DNA of 64,000 bases from Candidatus Zhuqueibacterota bacterium (GTDB lineage: Bacteria; Zhuqueibacterota; Zhuqueibacteria; Zhuqueibacterales; Geothermadaptataceae): NCBI GenBank assembly GCA_030950365.1, contig JAUZRQ010000045.1, forward strand, positions 1-64,000. The letters run 5' to 3'. Positions 42,600-53,993 of the stretch are shown one piece after another. The notes under the pieces are model-generated. The model was not told where the DNA came from, did not search any database, and saw only the letters and a list, made by a program, of their open reading frames with translations. The translations under genes and the position numbers were made by a program. The stretch's first letter is position 1. Every line of letters begins with the position of its first letter.

Positions 42600-45509
42600 T
42601 TACAGAATTTCACTCGACCCCTTACTGCTCCGTTGCTCAACCGGCAGTTCCGTTGTCGTGGTATCGAAGTACAGTTTTTCGAAAATCTTCTCGTGTTCCA
42701 ACTTTCTCAAGCGCAACTGTTCGGCTTCCAGTTCCTCGCGAATTTTCTCCATCTCGGCATCGAAGCGAGCAAGACGCTCTTCAAGCACCTTACGGCGACG
42801 GCGCATGAGCTCCTCGATGAACATCATGTTTTGCGTGTATTGCGAAATCTTCTCGTCGCGTTTCTGGATTTCCTGCATGGTAATATCGCTCAGGCCGAAG
42901 CCGGAAAAATCCGCCCAATGATCGAAATCCGTGGAAATCTCTTCCACTTCATGTTCGCTCAGCCAGGTCTGGAATCGGTCCATGCGATCCTGTAGATACT
43001 CCAGGTCTTCCTGCAACGCTACCAGATCGATCTGAGTGGCTTGCTCGGGGTGTTTCTTTACCAGCTCGCGCGCTTTTTGCATCGCTTTTTCAATGCGGGC
43101 TTTCTCCAACTCCATGTCGCGCAACATCTCTTGCAGCACGCGTTTGCGGTACTTGCTGCTGCTCTCACGCGTTGCCAGCGGATAGTCGATGAAGTAATTG
43201 ACATGGTCGATTTGTCGATCGGCCTGATAGGTTGTTAGCGCTTTGATAAGTCGCTGTCGCTGCGCCATGGCCGTCTTCAGCACATCATTCCGTCCGGCCT
43301 TTCGCGCCTCGGCAATAATTTGCTCCAGTTCCTGAATCTGGCGGTAAATCGCCTGGCGTTCGGAATCAAACTCCTGGATCAGGGTGCTGCCGATGCCGCC
43401 TGCATAGCCGAGATTTAAAATCTGCTTCTGCAATTCAAACTTGATCTGCGAAATCACTTCATATAGCTGCCGGTCCTGGCGGTCGAGTACCTTTTTCTCC
43501 ATTTCCTCTAGTTCATCCAGTTGTTCCAGCAGCCTGTGGCGCTCTTCGTTGTAGCGATCGGCGATATCCAGCACGCCGCGGGCATTGGCCACATAACGCA
43601 AGTCTTTGAGCGCATCATCGGGCTGGTTCAGCAGCCGCTTGCAATGCGCTGCCAGTACAAGCGCTTCGTAGGTGTAATTGCTGCCCAGATAATTGCCAAA
43701 CAGCTCGTTCACCACGCGGATGGCTTCTTCGTATTCTCCATTTTTCATGTGAGCCCAGGCCAGCCCAACTAGCACCTTGTCGCGGCCTTCCACACCCCGG
43801 CTGATCCGGTTCAGATATTCCAGAGCCTTCTCATATTCGCCGCGATCGTAATAGATGTAGCCCAACTTCAGCAGCGCATTGTTTTTCAGCTCGGCCAACA
43901 ACGGATCGGACCAGGGCAGCAAATTGGAATCCACCAGCAGCGAAAAAATGCGCGTGGCGCCCTCGTAGGCACCGCGATTGGCTAGCGCCAGTCCGGTGAG
44001 GTACAGCCCGGGGAAGTAATATTTGGAACCCTTTTCGATTTTGGTCAGCGCCTCTTCCGCCGAGCGCGTGTCGCGGTTTTGCAGAAAATAGTAGCCGGCC
44101 AGATAATAGATCCGGTTGCGGATTTTCGGATGCACCTGCTCGGCAAATGTTTTGAATCTTTCGAATAGCTGATAAAAATCATTTTTGCGACTGAGGGTTT
44201 GTGCTATGGTCAGCATGCGTAGATACACTTCATCCCGAAAACGCGTGTTGGGGTAATCGGCCAGCAATTCTTTGTAACCGTCGTAGGCCTGCTCGTAAAA
44301 CAGCTGTGCATACTGTGCCTCAGCACGGTAAAAATACACCGCTTCCATTTTCGGAAAATAGCGGCGGTAATCTTCAATGATCTGATCGAACTGCAATTCG
44401 GCCAGCCGAAATTGGCCATCGGCATAATTGAGCAGCGCATCGTTCAAATCCCGTTCCAGCATGCGCGATCGCTCGCGCGAATCGCCATTTTTGATCAGGA
44501 AGACTTTCATCACCTTGTATTCGGTGAACTTGGCCTCCCATTGGCTGAGCCGCGCCTTGCGCCACTCGTCAAACATCTGGCTGACCGTGGGCCCCTGTAG
44601 CGGCAGATAGTCGTCATAGCCAAACATCTTCAACAGCCGCCGATCCATTTTAGACAGCAGTTCGCGGCGCAGAATCTCCACTTCGGTGAGCGTTTCGGGA
44701 TCGCTCTGGCTGGCCTTTTTCTGGATGGATTCCAACTCCTTGAGCACACGGATGGTTTTCTGCACTTCGCTGAAGTATTCGTCGGCCAGTTTTTGCTTCA
44801 AACTGTCACTCTGCGTGCTGTCGCCCAGCGCAATGATTTCCAGGATTCGCCTCTTCTGTCGGCCGATCCGATCCAGCAAATCGTAATCATTCAGCCGGCG
44901 TGCGGCTTTTTCCATTTGCGTCAGGCGATTGTAAAATTGCTTGAAATAATCCAGCTCGAAATCATATTCTTTGAGCAGCGAACTCACATAGCCGTAGGTG
45001 ACGGGCAACTTTTTGTACAGGTCACGGTTATCGATAACGGCTTCCAGCGAATCCTTCAGAGCCGCGAAGAGATCGGCCATGCCATACCGCTGTTCGCGCA
45101 CCATCAGGTCTTCCAACTCGGTAATTTCGGCGATCAGCGTTTTGATTCGCTCGATTTCTTCATTATAAGATTTTACCATGCCCTCGATATCGCCGTATAG
45201 ACGGCCAAAGCCTGGCTGGTCTTCGAGAATGGTTTTGGCCCCGCGGCTTTTAATCTCGGCCGAAATATTCTGAATCAATTGCAGGAGCATCCTCTCCTTG
45301 ACGACCATTTCCTGCAGAAAAGCTTTACTCTGCTCATCAAGGTAGAAGCGAAGACGCTCCTCAAAATCGACTTTGACGGCTTCTTCGATTTCACGGGGAT
45401 TTTGAGCCAGCACTGGAGATGCACTTCCCGCCAGGAGTACAAGCAAGATCAAAACAAAAAGGAATAAAGGCGGAAGGCTATGCTGAACTCTCCCTAGTTC
45501 CTTGCGCAT
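42600..45509 (-). CDS. large secreted coiled-coil/TPR protein
   Basis: A 969-aa exported protein, first gene of the operon. The signal peptide ends PVLA / QNPR (mature Gln). Residues about 40-340 are long amphipathic, Glu/Arg-rich coiled coils; about 360-650 are TPR-like helical repeats (AELQFDQIIEDY, AYDGYKELLADYP, YEKALEYLNRI); about 660-950 are again coiled coil, including a strongly Arg/Glu-rich segment near residue 900. The gene is followed 14 bp later by the giant TPR gene. Large size, TPRs and coiled coils fit a periplasmic scaffold working with the ExbB/ExbD/AgmX proteins. No enzyme motif is seen. Confidence 0.83.
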   Translation of the reverse strand: MRKELGRVQHSLPPLFLFVLILLVLLAGSASPVLAQNPREIEEAVKVDFEERLRFYLDEQSKAFLQEMVVKERMLLQLIQNISAEIKSRGAKTILEDQPGFGRLYGDIEGMVKSYNEEIERIKTLIAEITELEDLMVREQRYGMADLFAALKDSLEAVIDNRDLYKKLPVTYGYVSSLLKEYDFELDYFKQFYNRLTQMEKAARRLNDYDLLDRIGRQKRRILEIIALGDSTQSDSLKQKLADEYFSEVQKTIRVLKELESIQKKASQSDPETLTEVEILRRELLSKMDRRLLKMFGYDDYLPLQGPTVSQMFDEWRKARLSQWEAKFTEYKVMKVFLIKNGDSRERSRMLERDLNDALLNYADGQFRLAELQFDQIIEDYRRYFPKMEAVYFYRAEAQYAQLFYEQAYDGYKELLADYPNTRFRDEVYLRMLTIAQTLSRKNDFYQLFERFKTFAEQVHPKIRNRIYYLAGYYFLQNRDTRSAEEALTKIEKGSKYYFPGLYLTGLALANRGAYEGATRIFSLLVDSNLLPWSDPLLAELKNNALLKLGYIYYDRGEYEKALEYLNRISRGVEGRDKVLVGLAWAHMKNGEYEEAIRVVNELFGNYLGSNYTYEALVLAAHCKRLLNQPDDALKDLRYVANARGVLDIADRYNEERHRLLEQLDELEEMEKKVLDRQDRQLYEVISQIKFELQKQILNLGYAGGIGSTLIQEFDSERQAIYRQIQELEQIIAEARKAGRNDVLKTAMAQRQRLIKALTTYQADRQIDHVNYFIDYPLATRESSSKYRKRVLQEMLRDMELEKARIEKAMQKARELVKKHPEQATQIDLVALQEDLEYLQDRMDRFQTWLSEHEVEEISTDFDHWADFSGFGLSDITMQEIQKRDEKISQYTQNMMFIEELMRRRRKVLEERLARFDAEMEKIREELEAEQLRLRKLEHEKIFEKLYFDTTTTELPVEQRSSKGSSEIL

Positions 45510-46200
45510 TATAGCCCTCGTTGATTAGAGGTAGGCAATTCCGGAAAGACCCGCTTCCGCGTTACCCTGAACCAGTCCAACACTGCGATAGCCCTTAAAC
45601 TCCAACATTAAATCGTCAATAAGAAGAAAAAGTTTAGAGCCCTCGAACGCCTGCTCGTTTGCTCACGGTCCTGATTTCTCAATACGTTACCATGGGTTTC
45701 AATGATTTTTTCGCATGCGGTGGATGCAGCCGAATCGAAATTGATGGCAGAATTTCGGCCAATTTACAGAAACCGACATTATATATATACGCGCAGCCGA
45801 ATCGAACACAGAAAGAAATTATGGATAATTCAGGGTAACGCTGGTGGTCGGGACAAAATCCTTTTTGCCACCGTCCGGGTGTTACGGCGATACCATGTGT
45901 TGATTTTTTGCCATTGGTTTTGTAGGGAATCTTGAGTAAATCATAACGCCGGACAGCCCACAAACCCAGTCAGAGGTTTTCCAGCATGATGCCGGTAGGT
46001 TGCCCGGGATGTTTCGCAACCACAGCCACCCGGTCCTGCTGCCAGGCCTAAGAGTGCACACCACGGCAAACCATTTTCGGTTAATATAGCCACAGCAAAG
46101 ATGAAGGCAAAATTAAATTATTGTTACCTTAATAGAGGACCTACTGCCAAAGAAAACCGATCGCTCATTGTTACGCTCTTTTATCAGACACCTGACACCA
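45510..46200. other. long intergenic region without a recognised gene
   Basis: About 690 bp between the ATP synthase operon (transcribed toward it) and the start of the TPR operon (transcribed away). It should hold the TPR operon promoter; no strong site stands out. A hairpin GGTTGC / GCAACC (45998-46021) and an alternating AT run (near 45780) are visible. Several short open frames are of random composition. I cannot identify an RNA gene here. Confidence 0.5.
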
Positions 46201-46238
46201 TAAAACAAAAAGCCACAACCGCAATGGCTGTGGCTTTT
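46201..46238 (-). terminator. intrinsic terminator of the ATP synthase operon
   Basis: AAAAGCCACA / TGTGGCTTTT stem (46208-46238) with a loop of about 11 nt, then TTTTGTTTTA on the minus strand. It lies 36 bp after the atpC stop. Confidence 0.8.
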
Positions 46239-46273
46239 AAAAGGTTGATCTTCAGATTAAACCATCATGATCA

Positions 46274-46687
46274 TCAAATGCCGATCCTTTTAGCGACTTT
46301 CAGGCGGTTGAGCGCGCGCGCCAGAGCCGCCTGCGCACGATCGACATCCCAGACCTTTTTGCCTTCGGCGAGCCGCTGCATGGCCCGCTCTCGGGCCGCT
46401 TCGGCCCGCTGGATATCGATCTCGTTGGCCGCTTCGGCGCTTTCGGCCAGGATAGTCACCCGATCCGGCAGCACTTCGACGAAACCGCCCGAGGTGGCAA
46501 AATAAAGTTCCTCGGAATCCGTCTTCACCTTGATTTCACCGATACGGATGGCGGCGACCATCGGAGCGTGGCGGGCCAACACACCAAAGTAGCCCTCAAA
46601 GCCCGGCGCCACCACGCCTCTGGCCTCGCCCGAATACACCTTTCGGAACGGCGTGGTAATTTCAAACAGAAATCGGTTTTCAGCCAT
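46274..46687 (-). CDS. atpC: F1-ATPase epsilon subunit
   Basis: Epsilon subunit of the F1 central stalk, coupling rotor to catalytic head and able to inhibit hydrolysis; 137 aa, the usual length. The N-terminal beta-sandwich (about 1-88) has the family pattern TPFRKVYSGEARGVVAPGFEG, LARHAPMVA and GGFVEVLPDRVTILAE; the C-terminal part is a two-helix hairpin of Ala/Glu/Arg-rich sequence (about 90-137). It is last in the operon, 26 bp after atpD, and followed by the terminator. Confidence 0.95.
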   Translation of the reverse strand: MAENRFLFEITTPFRKVYSGEARGVVAPGFEGYFGVLARHAPMVAAIRIGEIKVKTDSEELYFATSGGFVEVLPDRVTILAESAEAANEIDIQRAEAARERAMQRLAEGKKVWDVDRAQAALARALNRLKVAKRIGI

Positions 46688-46713
46688 GGGTCTGGTCTTC
46701 TATCTTTCGTTTC

Positions 46714-48129
<1,416 letters not shown>

Positions 48130-48141
48130 TCACCTTAATGT

Positions 48142-49014
48142 TTATTTCAATGCTTCTGCACCACCAACAATTTCGGTAATTTCCTTGGTAATGGTTGCCT
48201 GGCGCACTTTGTTGTAATACAGCGTCAAGTTGTAAATCATTTCCTGCGCGTTGTCCGTCGCCGATTCCATCGCCACCATTCGCGCTCCCTGTTCCGCAAA
48301 GTACGATTCCAGCAGCGCACGCCAGATTTTGATGTTCAAACTCTTCGGGCATAGCCATTGCAACAACGTTTCCGGATCCGGCTCGAAAATGTACTCGAAA
48401 TGATAAACGGCCCCGGTCTCCTCTTCCGGCTCATCCGGCACGATGGGCAGAAACTGCTCCACTACCACCTTCTGTTTGACCGGACTCATCGCCTCCGCCC
48501 GCACGATGTAGATCAAATCAAGTTCCTTTTCCAGAAACCGCTTGCCGAGCGATCCGGCGATGTCGGTGGCATGCCCGAATTGCAGATTATTGAAAATATT
48601 GATCAGCTTGTAATCGATCTGATACCCTCTGCGGGAAAAGAAATCGAACGCTTTTTTACCAACAGCGGCAATGCGCACATCGAATCCCTGCTCAATCTGC
48701 GCATCGATTTCATTTTTGGCCCGCCGGAGGATATTGGCATTGAAACTGCCACATAGCCCGCGGTCGGCCGTCACCACTATGTATCCGATCGTTTTTACCT
48801 CGCGGGCCTGCAGATAGGGATTCAATTGGTGATTAACTCTGGCGGTCACGTGCCGCAACATCTTGTCGAGGCCAACGGCATAGGGGCGTAGTTGCTCCAG
48901 TTGTTCCTGAGCCCGACGCAATTTCGCCGCGGCCACCATCTTCATGGCCTTGGTGATTTGCTGCGTGCTCTTGACCGAATTGATTCGCCTGCGAATATCC
49001 CTTAATGTCGCCAC
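48142..49014 (-). CDS. atpG: F1-ATPase gamma subunit
   Basis: Rotor shaft of F1; 290 aa. The N-terminal coiled-coil helix has the conserved start RDIRRRINSVKSTQQITKAM with MVAAAKLRRAQ. The central Rossmann-like domain has TADRGLCGSFNANI, and the C-terminal helix has ARMVAMESATDNAQEMI followed by the LYYNKVRQATITKEI ending. All three conserved gamma motifs are present. The atpA stop is 3 bp upstream. Confidence 0.97.
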   Translation of the reverse strand: MATLRDIRRRINSVKSTQQITKAMKMVAAAKLRRAQEQLEQLRPYAVGLDKMLRHVTARVNHQLNPYLQAREVKTIGYIVVTADRGLCGSFNANILRRAKNEIDAQIEQGFDVRIAAVGKKAFDFFSRRGYQIDYKLINIFNNLQFGHATDIAGSLGKRFLEKELDLIYIVRAEAMSPVKQKVVVEQFLPIVPDEPEEETGAVYHFEYIFEPDPETLLQWLCPKSLNIKIWRALLESYFAEQGARMVAMESATDNAQEMIYNLTLYYNKVRQATITKEITEIVGGAEALK

Positions 49015-49017
49015 GGT

Positions 49018-51100
<2,083 letters not shown>

Positions 51101-51104
<4 letters not shown>

Positions 51105-51595
51105 TTCGAATCTCCGATTTCTTTTAAGGCTTCCTGAATCAAGGCCTCATGATCCTTCGGAGTCAGGGTCTTGCCAATCGCCTTTCTGGTCGCAATCAGC
51201 GAAAGATCAACGGCCAGCTTTCTGATCTCATCCACCGCCTTCTCACGTTCCAGAGCGATTTCTTTTTTGGCTCGCTCCAGCAGACGCTCTGCTTCCTTCT
51301 TGGCGTTTTCGACGATTTCTTCCCGCATGGTTTCTGCGGTTTTCCGGCTCCGCTCGATGATTTCCTGGGATTCGGCTCGTGCCTTTTCCAGCATTGCCTG
51401 ATATTCCGCAATGTTTTTTTCGGCCTGACGCTGCGCTTCCTCCGCTTTCTCCAATGATTCCCGGATGCGTTGTTCGCGCTCATTCAGGGCCGAAACCAGC
51501 GGCTTCCAGGCAAGCTTTCCCAGGACCAGAAGCAGCAACAGAAACGTGAGGGCGGTCCAAAACATGGTGCCCGTTTCTGGACTGAGAAGATCCAT
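51101..51595 (-). CDS. atpF: ATP synthase b subunit
   Basis: Membrane-anchored peripheral stalk of the Fo sector; 164 aa. One N-terminal helix (about 10-30, TMFWTALTFLLLLLVLGKL) is followed by a continuous charged coiled coil of Ala/Glu/Arg/Lys-rich sequence to the C-terminus. Only one b-type gene is present, so the stalk should be a homodimer. It lies 18 bp downstream of atpE and overlaps atpH by 4 bp. Confidence 0.96.
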
Positions 51596-51613
51596 TTTTC
51601 AACCCGTGTTAGA

Positions 51614-51841
51614 TTATTTAATGGCCAACAAAAAGCAAATCACCAGTGCGAACAGCGCCACACCCTCGATCATTGCAGCGGTCAGGATCATCAGACCCCG
51701 AATATCACCAGCGGCTTCCGGTTGCCGCGCAATGCTTTCCATAGCTGCGCTTGCCAGTTTGCCGATACCCAAAGCCCCACCAATCGTCGAGCCCGCGGCT
51801 CCGATACCTGCTGCCAGAAAGGCCATTGCTATGTCAGTCAT
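51614..51841 (-). CDS. atpE: ATP synthase c subunit
   Basis: Proton-carrying ring subunit of Fo; 75 aa, two membrane helices joined by the polar loop ARQPEAAGD. The ion-binding Glu lies in helix 2 (MIEGVALFALV). The residue after it is Gly and helix 1 lacks the Gln of sodium-type rings, so a proton-driven enzyme is expected. A very strong GAGGAGG site four bases before the ATG suits the need for many copies. A hairpin stands between it and atpB. Confidence 0.97.
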   Translation of the reverse strand: MTDIAMAFLAAGIGAAGSTIGGALGIGKLASAAMESIARQPEAAGDIRGLMILTAAMIEGVALFALVICFLLAIK

Positions 51842-51907
51842 GCATCCTCCTCATTACCTTTTGAAGTTCACTAAAAACGGATTTTCTAAAGGTGTATTAA
51901 TTCGTGC

Positions 51908-51955
51908 GACAGACAAAAGGGATCGTCATTGTTTAAGAAGCCCTTTTGTCGTGTC
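51908..51955. promoter_or_regulatory. intercistronic hairpin between atpB and atpE
   Basis: ACAAAAGGG / CCCTTTTGT stem (9 bp) extended by GACA / TGTC after a short mismatch, with a loop of about 19 nt. On the minus (coding) strand it is followed by no T tract; on the plus strand it is followed by GGTTTTTTC. It may stabilise or process the atpE message, or terminate antisense transcripts. Confidence 0.6.
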
Positions 51956-51969
51956 GGTTTTTTCTCGAA

Positions 51970-52809
51970 TCAGTGCTCCTGATGGATGGCTGCGCCTATA
52001 AAAACAGCCGATAACATAGTGAAAATATACGCCTGAATCATCGCCACTAAAACTTCCAGCAGGCCGATGCCCACCGCGCCGACTAGCGGCAGTAACGCAA
52101 TCAGATAGCTCTTGAACAGGAAGATCAGGCTGATCAGCGCAAGAATCACCACGTGGCCGGCCGTCATATTGGCAAAAAGTCGGATGGCCAACGCAAAGTG
52201 CTTGGTGATTAGCCCCATAATCTCAACAACAAACAACAGCGGCACCAGTACTTTGGGCAACCCCGGCGGAACCAGCCCCTTGAAAAAGCCAAATGCACCA
52301 TGAGCCTTCATACCGGCCAGTAGACCGATCAAAAATGTCAAAATGGCCAGCGCCGCCGTCACACTAATGTTACCAGTAGCCGATGCACCACCCGGAATCA
52401 GCCCCATAAGATTATTGAACAGAATGAAAAAGAACACCGTGTATAAATACGGCTCGAAACGATGGCCATCGTTGCCGAGATAGGGCTTGACCACATCCTC
52501 ACGCAAAAACACGATGATGGCCTCGAACATGTTGGCCAGTCCGCGCGGCACCAGCTTGGCGCGTCCAAACAGCACCGAGAACAGCGCTAGCATCAGCACC
52601 GCCGAAATCCACATCATCAGTACATGTTTGGTGATGCTCAAATCAATGCCGAACACCGTCGGTAAATGAACCAATGGCTGATCCGAAATATGATGGAGAA
52701 TAAACTCACCGGTTCCCTGCTCGGCACCATGACCGGCCGCAGCCGCCGCCTCTTCGCCATGCGCCGTTTGGTGTTGTTGAATCAGTGTAAAGACAAAATT
52801 CAGCACCAT
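51970..52809 (-). CDS. atpB: ATP synthase a subunit
   Basis: Fo stator subunit forming the proton half-channels; 279 aa with about five to six membrane helices. The essential Arg lies in the family segment ALAIRLFANMTAGHVVI, and NLMGLIPG precedes it. The N-terminal 40 residues are rich in His, Ala and Gly, a feature that varies in the family. It follows the 128-aa membrane protein by 10 bp and is separated from atpE by 128 bp containing a hairpin. Confidence 0.96.
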   Translation of the reverse strand: MVLNFVFTLIQQHQTAHGEEAAAAAGHGAEQGTGEFILHHISDQPLVHLPTVFGIDLSITKHVLMMWISAVLMLALFSVLFGRAKLVPRGLANMFEAIIVFLREDVVKPYLGNDGHRFEPYLYTVFFFILFNNLMGLIPGGASATGNISVTAALAILTFLIGLLAGMKAHGAFGFFKGLVPPGLPKVLVPLLFVVEIMGLITKHFALAIRLFANMTAGHVVILALISLIFLFKSYLIALLPLVGAVGIGLLEVLVAMIQAYIFTMLSAVFIGAAIHQEH

Positions 52810-52819
52810 ATTGCCAGTC

Positions 52820-53206
52820 TCAGTTCTTGTTTTTTAGCAAATTCTTTTGAAAATAGCGAATTTCGATGGCCTGAAAGAGAACGTAGAATGCCATCAACGA
52901 GATTAAAAAAGTGATCAGGTGCAAACTGGTGTACCGCCACACGCCAAATAAAACGATCCCCACCACCATGAAACGCAGAAACATCCCCCCAAGGACCAGG
53001 CGATAAAAACTTTTGCCGCTAAACCGAAAGGCCCAGGAATTGACCGTAAAGGCAAAAATAGTAATAAACAAACTGAAAAATGCGCCCCAAAGAAAGGCGA
53101 GTAGTTTATTCAGGCCAAGGAGTTTATAAACAGGAAAGCTTACAATCAAAATGAATAAGCTCGCTCCTATTGCCAACCTGACAACGAATCCTAATATTTG
53201 TCCCAT
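52820..53206 (-). CDS. four-helix membrane protein of the ATP synthase operon
   Basis: A 128-aa, strongly hydrophobic protein with four predicted membrane helices (about 5-28, 33-55, 70-90, 95-115) and a basic C-terminus (KNLLKNKN). By position, between atpZ and atpB, it corresponds to the poorly conserved AtpI-like protein (an assembly factor of the c ring). I cannot confirm membership from sequence alone, so no symbol is given. Gap of 10 bp to atpB. Confidence 0.75.
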   Translation of the reverse strand: MGQILGFVVRLAIGASLFILIVSFPVYKLLGLNKLLAFLWGAFFSLFITIFAFTVNSWAFRFSGKSFYRLVLGGMFLRFMVVGIVLFGVWRYTSLHLITFLISLMAFYVLFQAIEIRYFQKNLLKNKN

Positions 53207-53255
53207 AGATTCACATGACTCTGCGTCTGCTCTATACCACGGTACAGCCAGTCAT

Positions 53256-53507
53256 TCATTCTTGGTTTTTGTTTTTCTCAGGCGGTTTTGGTGGGAACAC
53301 TGTTTTATAGATGGTCCAAAAACCACTCACTCCGCCCAGGATCAACCCCAGAAATAGAAATAATGGGGTTGTGGAATACCGCTGGTCCAGCCAGTGACCA
53401 AAATACACGCCCAGAAAAATCGACAGGGCAAATCGCAAACCAAGATCCAAATAATAGATCGTAGCCTTTTTTTTGTTAGTGGAAGCAGGCTCTCGGACAG
53501 GAGTCAT
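53256..53507 (-). CDS. atpZ: AtpZ/AtpI-family F1Fo accessory protein
   Basis: An 83-aa protein with two membrane helices. The segment FALSIFLGVYFGHWLDQRYSTTPLFLFLGLILGGVSGFWTIY (described by positions about 26-66) has the Gly-rich and Asp residues of the AtpZ family, a partner of AtpI proposed in Mg2+/Ca2+ uptake for the ATP synthase. The C-terminal tail is Pro/Lys/Glu/Asn-rich. Its ATG overlaps the stop of the bactofilin gene (ATGA), linking it to the upstream cell-shape genes. Confidence 0.85.
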   Translation of the reverse strand: MTPVREPASTNKKKATIYYLDLGLRFALSIFLGVYFGHWLDQRYSTTPLFLFLGLILGGVSGFWTIYKTVFPPKPPEKNKNQE

Positions 53508-53956
53508 TTCTTCTGGGTTACTGGCGTTTCTTCTTTTGGCGCACCGATCAGGGATTTGGCACCTTCCGCCAACCGTCCACCCACCGAAGCCTTACCATCT
53601 TCCTGCCCCATAGAGCAAACACCTTCAAAAATGGCACCCTCATCGATGACCAGCTTCGCCGTCTTCAATTCACCATTGAAACGCGAATTCGCCTCCAGAA
53701 CCACCTTGCCGGTTGCGTGCACTTTACCGCGAATCCTCCCCCCAATGACCGCGTTTTTCACATGCACTTCACCTTCAATCTCTCCTTCCTTACCCACAAT
53801 CAGACTATCGCTAGTAGAAACACTGCCCTTGACGCGGCCATCGACACGCAGGCTGCTCTGCACTTTGATATTACCCTCAAAAAACGTGCCTTTTCCAATG
53901 ATGGTGTTCAGATCTCCGGGGCGATCAAAATCGGCCATTTCTTTTTTCCCTAACAT
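53504..53956 (-). CDS. bactofilin (polymer-forming cytoskeletal protein)
   Basis: A 150-aa bactofilin: a short N-terminal tail, then a right-handed beta-helix core (about 17-110) with regularly spaced Val, Ile and Gly, beginning NTIIGKGTFFEGNI, followed by LRVDGRVKGSV and VIGGRIRGKV. The tail (about 120-150) ends in PVTQKK. Bactofilins polymerise without nucleotide and position cell-wall enzymes. It follows the M23 peptidase gene by 37 bp, a frequent pairing, and its stop codon overlaps the atpZ start. Two starts are possible (53956 or 53938); the first preserves the Leu-Gly-Lys-Lys N-terminus common in the family. Confidence 0.93.
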   Translation of the reverse strand: MLGKKEMADFDRPGDLNTIIGKGTFFEGNIKVQSSLRVDGRVKGSVSTSDSLIVGKEGEIEGEVHVKNAVIGGRIRGKVHATGKVVLEANSRFNGELKTAKLVIDEGAIFEGVCSMGQEDGKASVGGRLAEGAKSLIGAPKEETPVTQKK

Positions 53957-53993
53957 TTGCTCATAATTCCTCTACTTGCGGTTTCAAAGCTGC

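Noticed and set aside
45882-46064. A remnant gene or structured riboswitch in the gap before the ATP synthase operon.
   Set aside because: Neither strand yields a recognisable protein fragment in any frame, and the hairpins do not match a riboswitch, SRP, RNase P or tmRNA consensus that I know.
51614-51841. Sodium-type ATP synthase.
   Set aside because: The c subunit has Gly after the ion-binding Glu and lacks the Gln in helix 1, so the sodium-ligand pattern is absent.
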